64,000 nt of DNA from Streptomyces sp. HmicA12 (GTDB lineage: Bacteria; Actinomycetota; Actinomycetes; Streptomycetales; Streptomycetaceae): the NCBI RefSeq assembly GCF_000373565.1, contig NZ_KB891797.1:1-64000 (forward strand). Reading direction: 5' to 3'. The notes beneath the pieces were generated by a model that saw nothing but the letters and a program-made list of their open reading frames with translations, made no database searches and was not told where the DNA came from. Positions 58,637 through 64,000 of this stretch are shown in pieces. The number at the start of each line of letters is the position of its first letter. Position 1 is the first letter of the stretch. The position numbers and the translations under genes were made by a program.

Positions 58637-59397
58637 TGACTTCAGATGTGGTGAAGCAGACTGACGCCGTGACTGATTCTGTTGCCGAAGAGACAGAACC
58701 GCACGGGGAGTTGACCGGGCTGGTGCGAAGGGCGCGGTACGTGCTCTTCGACTTCGACGGGCCGATCTGCCGGCTGTTCGCCGGCCGTCCGGCCGACCTG
58801 ATCGCGCGGGAACAGGTGGACTGGCTCGACGCCCAGGGACTCGGGGAGGCCCTGACGGCACAGGAGCGCGTCGACACGGACCCGCACAGCGCGCTGCGCA
58901 GCCTGGGCCTGCAGCGCCCGCGCAGCGACCTCGTCGTGGAGATGGAGAAACGTCTCACCGCGGAGGAGCTGCGCGCCGTCCCCACGGCCTGGCCCACCCC
59001 GTACGCGGACCCGCTGATCCGCACCTGGACCGCGATGGGCGCGCGGCTCGCCATCACCACCAACAACTCGCCCGAAGTGGCGAGACGTTACCTGGAGGGC
59101 CGCGGCCTGTCCGGCTGCTTCCACCCGCACGTCTACGGCCGCACCCAGGACCTGACCCGCCTCAAGCCCGACCCGTACTGCCTCCACCGCGCGCTGAACG
59201 CCATGGGGGCCGCGCCCGCCTCGGCGCTGATGATCGGGGACACCCCGACGGACTATCTCGCGTCGCGCGCCGCCGGGGTCGAGTTCCTGGGCTACGCGCG
59301 TAATGAACGCAAGGCGGGGCTGCTGCGGGACGCGGGGGCCCGGGTGCTGGTGGGCTCGCTGGAACCGGTGTTGGGGGCGTTGCGGGCCGCCAGGTGA
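58636..59397 (+). CDS. devB: DevB-type HAD-superfamily phosphatase
   Basis: A 253-residue HAD hydrolase. Motif I is LFDFDGPICRLF (nucleophile and acid Asp), motif II ITTNNSPEVA, motif III Lys in RLKPDPYCLH and motif IV LMIGDTPTDYLASRAAG. It is phosphoglycolate-phosphatase-like. It is cotranscribed with devA in S. coelicolor, and here a one-base overlap of stop and start (TAGTG) implies coupling. GTG codons at 58648 or 58669 are possible later starts. The physiological substrate is unknown. Confidence 0.88.
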   Translation: MTSDVVKQTDAVTDSVAEETEPHGELTGLVRRARYVLFDFDGPICRLFAGRPADLIAREQVDWLDAQGLGEALTAQERVDTDPHSALRSLGLQRPRSDLVVEMEKRLTAEELRAVPTAWPTPYADPLIRTWTAMGARLAITTNNSPEVARRYLEGRGLSGCFHPHVYGRTQDLTRLKPDPYCLHRALNAMGAAPASALMIGDTPTDYLASRAAGVEFLGYARNERKAGLLRDAGARVLVGSLEPVLGALRAAR

Positions 59398-59528
59398 AGA
59401 AGGCGCACCCCGGTGAAGATCGCGCGCGGGTGAAGAGGGCCGAGCGCGGATGCGTTCCGCCAACTCCGGGTACGTCATCCCACCCCTGTGACCTGCACCC
59501 CTGCCATCCCTCTCGGTAAGTCGGGTGG

Positions 59529-59543
59529 AGTTGGTCGCCAACT
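59529..59543. promoter_or_regulatory. Operator upstream of third DevA-type GntR gene
   Basis: AGTTGGTCGCCAACT, a palindrome with 6-bp arms around TCG. It differs in one base from the element before devE (AGTTGGTCACCAACT). It lies 49 nt before the chosen start codon and is followed at 59549-59556 by another AGAGTTGA half-site. Confidence 0.75.
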
Positions 59544-59591
59544 GTCGTAGAGTTGACGGGACTTGGCACTGTGGGACGGGAGTGGGTCGCA

Positions 59592-60476
59592 GTGAGCGAA
59601 AAGGGCAGTCTCGTTCCCCGGGCCACCTCCGAAGAGATCGCCGATGTGCTGCGGGAGCGGATCAGGTCCGGGGTGCTCAAGGCGGGAGACCGGCTGCCCA
59701 CGCAGGCGGCGCTGACCGAGGAGTTCGGGGTCGAGCGCGGCGCGGTGCGCGGGGCGCTGCAACGGCTGCAGGCGGACGGCCTGTTGGTCAACGTGAGCAA
59801 GGGGAGCCCGCCGCAGGTGGCGGCCTCCAAGGAGACGGTGTCGGCCACCTCCCGCTCCGCGCGCAGCATCCTCGGCCCGCACCTGGTGGAGGCGTTCGAG
59901 CAGTCGCACGTACAGGTCGACGCGGTCTGCCTGACGGCGGAGACCCTGATGCTGGCACTCGGCGAGCCGCTGCGCCGCGTGTACGACGGGTCGAGCCGCC
60001 CGGAGTCGGTGCATGTGCGGGTGGTGCTGCCCAGCCTGGGCCAGGACCTCGACTACCCCCAGCCGGAGAAGGGCTGGGGCCACGACGCCTTCCTGGACGA
60101 CGCCGTACGGGCCCGCAGCCGCGCCCAGCTGGGCGCGCAGCGCACGGTGCTGGAACACAACCTCGCCGGGCTGCGCAGGGCGGGCGAGATCGACGTACAG
60201 GTCGAGTTCCGCGAGACGCGCGGCACGCCGACCCGGAAGGTGTACCTCCTCAACCGCCAGGAAGCGCTCATCGGCCACTACATCCCGGGACGCTTCCTCC
60301 GCGAGGTCGAGGACTACGAGGGCGCCAACCCGGTCCCGCTCTGCGACGTCGAGGGCTTCGACACGGCGATGTTCGTCTTCGCGAAGGCCAGGAGCGCGAC
60401 GGAGGCCGCGTTCGTGGAGGCGGAGCAGACGATGTTCGACGGCATCTGGGAGCACGTGGCGCGGGGTCGGGCCTGA
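59592..60476 (+). CDS. Third DevA-like GntR-family regulator
   Basis: A 294-residue paralogue of DevA/DevE. The winged helix is EEIADVLRERIRSGVLKAGD then RLPTQAALTEEFGVERGAVR. The same DevA-type C-terminal domain follows, with AETLMLALGEPLRRVYDG, TVLEHNLAGLRRAGEIDVQV and RKVYLLNRQEAL. The central insert is shorter than in DevA. GTG at 59592 has GGGAG 10 nt upstream; GTG at 59571 is an alternative. It stands alone, 194 nt after devB. Targets unknown. Confidence 0.85.
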   Translation: MSEKGSLVPRATSEEIADVLRERIRSGVLKAGDRLPTQAALTEEFGVERGAVRGALQRLQADGLLVNVSKGSPPQVAASKETVSATSRSARSILGPHLVEAFEQSHVQVDAVCLTAETLMLALGEPLRRVYDGSSRPESVHVRVVLPSLGQDLDYPQPEKGWGHDAFLDDAVRARSRAQLGAQRTVLEHNLAGLRRAGEIDVQVEFRETRGTPTRKVYLLNRQEALIGHYIPGRFLREVEDYEGANPVPLCDVEGFDTAMFVFAKARSATEAAFVEAEQTMFDGIWEHVARGRA

Positions 60477-60607
60477 GCGGTCCAATGGGACTGTTTGGCT
60501 GCGATTGGTCTCGCCCTGGACCGGAGATCGCTGAGGAACTCGGCTTCTGGAGACGGAAGTTGACTGACTTCGGTATGCGGTCGGGCTGACGGAGGTACGT
60601 TCCCCCT

Positions 60608-61498
60608 GTGACGAGGGGCCGGAGCGGTGGCAGCGGCGGCAAAGAGGTCTTCCGTGTCGTCGAGGAGTTGCGCAGTCGCATAGCCGGCGGTGTCTACCCG
60701 ACCGACTCGCTCCTGCCGCCCCAGCGAAGGCTCGCCGACGAGTTCTCGGTGTCGAGGGACACCATTCAAAGGGCCTTGGAGCAGCTGAAGGCCGAGGGCT
60801 GGATCGATCCGCGTCAGGGCAGCGGCACCCGGGTCGTACAGCGAGTGCTCAGAGAGCAGCAGGTCCAGGCGTACACCGCGAAGGCGGCGGTCGAGGGCCG
60901 GGTGTCACTGCGTGAGTACTTCGACGAGGCGTTCTCGGAACCGGATGTCCTGCTCGACGTCTACAGCCTCACCTCGGAGTCGCTCGACACCCAGGTGAAG
61001 GGGCAGATCGAGCGGATCAGGTCCGGGTTGACGGCTCCGCAGAGCATCCGCATCCGGATGCTGCTGCCCGCGGAGTCACTCGATCTGCCGTATCCGGTGG
61101 CCGTGGATGATCCGGACGGCCCACTGACCGCCCGCTTGAAGGGGCGCCTGCTGGACATCAGCCATCTCCACAGTGCGTCGATACGGACGGAACTGCGTCA
61201 GCTCCAGGCCGAAGGGCTGGTGGAGTCCACGGAGATGGAGATCCGTCATGTGGCCCTCACCCCGGCTTTCAAGCTCTACCTGATCAATGGCGCCCAGGCG
61301 CTGCACGGCCCGTACGAGGTCATCGAGCGGCCGATCGTCCTGGACGACGAAGAGGTACGGGCGCTGGACGTCCTGGGGCTGGGCGCCAAGCTCACTCACT
61401 ACGCCAAGGACCCGGGCCACCCGGACTCGCGCGGGTCGGTCTTCCTCGCGTCCTGGCAGACGTGGTTCGACTCGGTGTGGGAGAAACTGGCGCGCTGA
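60608..61498 (+). CDS. Fourth, divergent DevA-like GntR-family regulator
   Basis: A 296-residue GntR regulator. The winged helix differs more (VFRVVEELRSRIAGGVYPTD then PPQRRLADEFSVSRDTIQRA). The C-terminal domain keeps DevA-group landmarks: LDVYSLTSESL, IRIRMLLPAESLDLPYPV, TPAFKLYLINGAQAL and FLASWQTWFDSVWEKL. It is a GTG-started gene with GGAGG 13 nt upstream. An imperfect inverted repeat CGGAAGT-N6-ACTTCGG at 60554-60573 lies before it. It heads the part of the locus that carries the kinase and second HAD genes. Confidence 0.84.
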   Translation: MTRGRSGGSGGKEVFRVVEELRSRIAGGVYPTDSLLPPQRRLADEFSVSRDTIQRALEQLKAEGWIDPRQGSGTRVVQRVLREQQVQAYTAKAAVEGRVSLREYFDEAFSEPDVLLDVYSLTSESLDTQVKGQIERIRSGLTAPQSIRIRMLLPAESLDLPYPVAVDDPDGPLTARLKGRLLDISHLHSASIRTELRQLQAEGLVESTEMEIRHVALTPAFKLYLINGAQALHGPYEVIERPIVLDDEEVRALDVLGLGAKLTHYAKDPGHPDSRGSVFLASWQTWFDSVWEKLAR

Positions 61499-61646
61499 AT
61501 CGGGCCCGGTTCGAACGCCGGACCCCAAGGGCGCTTTTTTGGGAGCCGAGACGGACCAGTCACGGACTCCGGTCGTGAGTCCTTTCACGCGGCACTACTG
61601 TGTGGGCCTGTTTACGGCCGCATGCATGTATATCCAGGAGTGGCCT

Positions 61647-62768
61647 GTGGGCGAATTCAACGCCCCGAGTGCCTGTAGGTCGGACGAGGTCGACACGTCG
61701 GCCAGGGACGACTTGCTGAACCGCATCGTCGCGCGTGCGCGGACATCGGGCGTGGGGCTGGGCGGACACCACAACCTCAACCACGTGGTGGGGGTCTCCC
61801 CGGAGGAGGCCCGCTTCCTGCGGGTCCCCACCGACTCCAGGGTCATGGTCCGGCACCGCAGGGACGACGTGCTGCCGGTGGTGATCAGGACGTGGCGGGA
61901 CGAGCACGAGATCCTGGGCGCGATCGGCGGCTCGCTGCCGAACGTGCCTCAGTGCCTGGCGCGGAGCGAGGGCGTGGCGATCCACAGCTACATGGTGGGC
62001 GTCCCCCTCGCCGTCGTCTGCCACAACGGGAAGCCGGTCGAGTCGCTGCTCATCGAGGCACTCGCCGGGCAGCTGGCGGAGATGGCACGTGTACCGGTCG
62101 ACGGCCTCCCGGTGCTGCCGGCCCGGTGGCCGCGTGACGGGGACAGCCGGGGGTTCCTCCGCGTCCTGGCACACCAGGCGGACGCACAGATCCTGAAGCC
62201 CAACTGGGCTGAATTCGGCGCACTGTTCGCGTCCTTGGGGGTGAGGAGAACGGCGCTGACCGACTACGCCGGCAGCTCGCCGCCCCTGCGCTCGCGCCCG
62301 TTCGGTCTCCTCCACGGCGACCTGCACCGGGACAACGTCATCGTCACCTTCGACGGCACCCCACCGCTCATGTGCGTGGACTGGGAACTGGCCACGTACG
62401 GGGATCCGCTGCACGACCTGGCCGTTCACCTCGTGCGGATGCACTATCCGGCGGAGCAGCGATGCGAAGTGGTCGCGAGGTGGCGTGAGGCGATGACACG
62501 GGTCCGCTCCGAAGCGACCGCGGGCCTGGGGGAGGACCTGCGGCACTACGTCGACTTCGAGTACGCGCAGTCCGTTTTCCCGGACGTGATCCGGGCCGTG
62601 AGCAGGCTCGGCGAGACGTTCACCCAGAGCGACCTGGAAGCGTCCGCGTACGACGTCCACCGCGCTCTGTCCCTTGCCGCCGAGCCGCTTCGGCTGGGCC
62701 GGGTGCCGGAGGTGGACGCGATCGAGCCTTTGCTCCAGCGGTGGAAAGCGGCCACCGCACGAGGCTAG
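61647..62768 (+). CDS. Aminoglycoside phosphotransferase-family kinase
   Basis: A 373-residue protein of the APH/choline-kinase fold. The catalytic loop is GLLHGDLHRDNVIV (Asp and Asn) and the metal-binding segment is MCVDWELATYGDPLHDLAVH. The N-lobe includes VMVRHRRDDVLPVVIRTW, with no obvious canonical Lys, and HNLNHVVGVS at the nucleotide-loop position. The GTG start has AGGAG 6 nt before it; an in-frame ATG 7 codons earlier has none. Substrate unknown; the convergent HAD phosphatase, whose stop overlaps by 4 nt, could reverse its reaction. Confidence 0.85.
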   Translation: MGEFNAPSACRSDEVDTSARDDLLNRIVARARTSGVGLGGHHNLNHVVGVSPEEARFLRVPTDSRVMVRHRRDDVLPVVIRTWRDEHEILGAIGGSLPNVPQCLARSEGVAIHSYMVGVPLAVVCHNGKPVESLLIEALAGQLAEMARVPVDGLPVLPARWPRDGDSRGFLRVLAHQADAQILKPNWAEFGALFASLGVRRTALTDYAGSSPPLRSRPFGLLHGDLHRDNVIVTFDGTPPLMCVDWELATYGDPLHDLAVHLVRMHYPAEQRCEVVARWREAMTRVRSEATAGLGEDLRHYVDFEYAQSVFPDVIRAVSRLGETFTQSDLEASAYDVHRALSLAAEPLRLGRVPEVDAIEPLLQRWKAATARG

Positions 62769-63484
62769 GTTCTCGCGGGAAGACTCTGTACCGCACGCAG
62801 CAGCGGCTCCAGCGTTTCCACCACGAGCTCCGCGCCCTGCGCGATCATCAAGTCCCTCTCCTCGGCGTCGTTCGTGCACCCGATGAACCGGGTTCCAGCG
62901 GCCTGAGCGGCCCGCAGATCGGTTGCCTTGTCTCCCACGAGAGCGCATTCCGAGACGTGCAACCCCAGTTGCGCCACCGCGCGCAGCACGCTGTCCGGGG
63001 CCGGCTTCAGTCTGCGGAGGTCGAGGGGATCCCGTCCGCACACGCGCCCCTGGAACAGGGGGCTCATGTCGTGGAGCTCGAGAAAGCGCAGGATGGGGCC
63101 CGGCGCGTTGTTACTGGCGATCGACAACTGCTTCCCCCGCGCGGCGAGTTGGTCGACCACCTCGCGGATGTGGGGTGTCGGGAGCACATGGGAGACCGCC
63201 GCGTCCTCGTAAGCGGTGATCAGGTCGGCCACCTGGGCGTTCACCTCGGGGGATTCGCCACCGACTTCCTTGAGCAGGTCGTGCGTGTCTTCCACCTTGA
63301 CGAGGGCGGGCGGGATCTGCTCCGGGTTCCGCCACACCGCTGCTTTGACGGCCGCGGTCTCTGAAGCCGTTCCGTCGGGGAAGAGCAGGCAGACGGGGCC
63401 GTCGAAGTCGAAGATCACTCCGTCGACGTCCTGGAGCATTGCCTTCAGGGCGGACCGGACGCACGTGCCGTTTGAGTCGCTCAT
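62765..63484 (-). CDS. DevB-like HAD-superfamily phosphatase, second copy
   Basis: A 239-residue HAD hydrolase: motif I VIFDFDGPVCLLF, motif II IASNNAPGPIL, motif III Lys in RRLKPAPDSVL and motif IV CALVGDKATDLRAAQAAG. The FDFDGP-V/I-C-x-LF segment is shared with DevB, so the two are probably paralogues. It is convergent with the phosphotransferase-like gene (4-nt overlap) and divergent from a second phosphotransferase-like gene. Confidence 0.88.
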   Translation of the reverse strand: MSDSNGTCVRSALKAMLQDVDGVIFDFDGPVCLLFPDGTASETAAVKAAVWRNPEQIPPALVKVEDTHDLLKEVGGESPEVNAQVADLITAYEDAAVSHVLPTPHIREVVDQLAARGKQLSIASNNAPGPILRFLELHDMSPLFQGRVCGRDPLDLRRLKPAPDSVLRAVAQLGLHVSECALVGDKATDLRAAQAAGTRFIGCTNDAEERDLMIAQGAELVVETLEPLLRAVQSLPART

Positions 63485-63603
63485 TCGGCCAGTGTCCCCC
63501 CTTGCGGGTCGGCGGTGACGTCAAGCGGCTGCGGAGCGTTGTTGATGAGCAGTACGTTTCTGCCCTCTGTGCGGCTGGGCCAAGATCCTGTGGAGAGCGA
63601 GTG

Positions 63604-64000
63604 ATGGCACACACGGCGTTCACGCGAGGCATGCGGAAGGCCTTGGCGCTGAGCGCCGATGAACAGGCGATCATGGGCCCGCTCAAGGGGTTTCACCATG
63701 ACACGTATGTCTTTCCTCTGACACTTCCGGGCGCCGAGGGCGCCGGCGGCCGCTGGAAGTGCAGGGAACCGCGGGACGGACTCTTCTGGTTCGATCGACG
63801 CTGCTTCCCTTCGGAGGCGCAGGTCATCGCCGCGGTGGGCCCACGTGTCCGGCGCATCCCGGGATTCATCAACGTGGGTGACGTCAGGTTGCAGCGTTTC
63901 GTCGAGGGGGACACGCTGGGCGCCTCCTGTCCCGCGGACGATCCCGTGCCCGATCGCTATGTCCGTCACATCATGGAGCTGTTCGGCGAGCTGGTGCTGC
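63604..64000 (+). CDS. Second phosphotransferase-like kinase, cut by the window edge
   Basis: A frame open from ATG 63604 to the end of the window (132 codons). It begins MAHTAFTRGMRKALALSADE and continues with FHHDTYVFPLTLPG, FWFDRRCFPSEAQVI, RRIPGFINVGDVRLQRFVEG and DTLGASCPADDPVPDRYV. The FVEGDTL segment and N-lobe pattern resemble the start of APH-family kinases; the catalytic loop would lie beyond base 64000. GGAGAG precedes the ATG by 7 nt. The assignment is tentative because the diagnostic motifs are not in the window. Confidence 0.65.
   Translation, partial: MAHTAFTRGMRKALALSADEQAIMGPLKGFHHDTYVFPLTLPGAEGAGGRWKCREPRDGLFWFDRRCFPSEAQVIAAVGPRVRRIPGFINVGDVRLQRFVEGDTLGASCPADDPVPDRYVRHIMELFGELVL

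Noticed and set aside
1-64000. CRISPR arrays, tRNA genes and insertion sequences
   Set aside because: No regularly spaced repeats, cloverleaf-like sequences or transposase frames were noticed; a tRNAscan or ISfinder run could confirm this.

Overview
The window is chromosomal DNA from a Streptomyces or very close relative. The GC content and third-position GC are very high, there are many GTG starts and ATGA/GTGA overlaps, and several genus markers are recognisable: GlnR, CsoR, the nickel regulator Nur, the WhiG anti-sigma factor RsiG, mycothiol synthase and the DevA/DevB developmental locus. As far as I remember it, gene order from the phosphate transporter to dev matches the central chromosome of S. 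coelicolor; no search was run.

Layout. (1) 1-300: 3' end of a 23S rRNA, a complete 5S rRNA and a strong terminator. (2) 0.3-5.5 kb: ECF42-type sigma factor with its DGPF partner, an acetyltransferase, an FMN reductase, and a divergent MFS exporter/TetR pair with tandem operators. (3) 5.5-14 kb: a conjugation-like type IV secretion cluster (VirD4-like, split VirB4-like, VirB6-like, two small membrane components, and a divergent lytic transglycosylase/NlpC protein) with no relaxase or integrase. (4) 14-18.6 kb: PAP2 phosphatase, Tat-exported FAD oxidase, a lipoprotein and CsoR. (5) 18.7-28.6 kb: a phosphate island with DUF47-Pit converging on pstSCAB (PHO box upstream), then a coupled ppk-CHAD-Nudix operon. 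(6) 29-34.3 kb: a YtrA-type GntR/ABC operon with three paralogous membrane subunits, then mshD. (7) 34.4-43.4 kb: secreted 5'-nucleotidase, LmeA-like protein, ArsR regulator, two-component system with an HtrA-like protease, and a LacI regulator. (8) 43.4-50 kb: glnR, hydrolase, MoaD-like protein, membrane proteins, and a cysteine leader peptide ahead of a sulfurtransferase/DUF1416 operon. (9) 50-55.9 kb: FABP-like protein, nur, YgfZ-like protein, dtd, rsiG and an Eis-like acetyltransferase. (10) 55.9-64 kb: the dev locus, with two copies of a [small membrane protein <-> DevA-type GntR] module, devB, two further GntR paralogues, two phosphotransferase-like kinases (the last cut by the window edge) and a second DevB-like HAD phosphatase.

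The most interesting features are the enlarged dev locus with shared palindromic operators, the orphan T4SS-like cluster with a degenerate coupling ATPase, the cysteine leader peptide, 11-bp phased repeats before the HtrA-like protease, and a recurring intergenic GC-rich repeat. I saw no tRNA gene, CRISPR array, insertion sequence, integrase or prophage.
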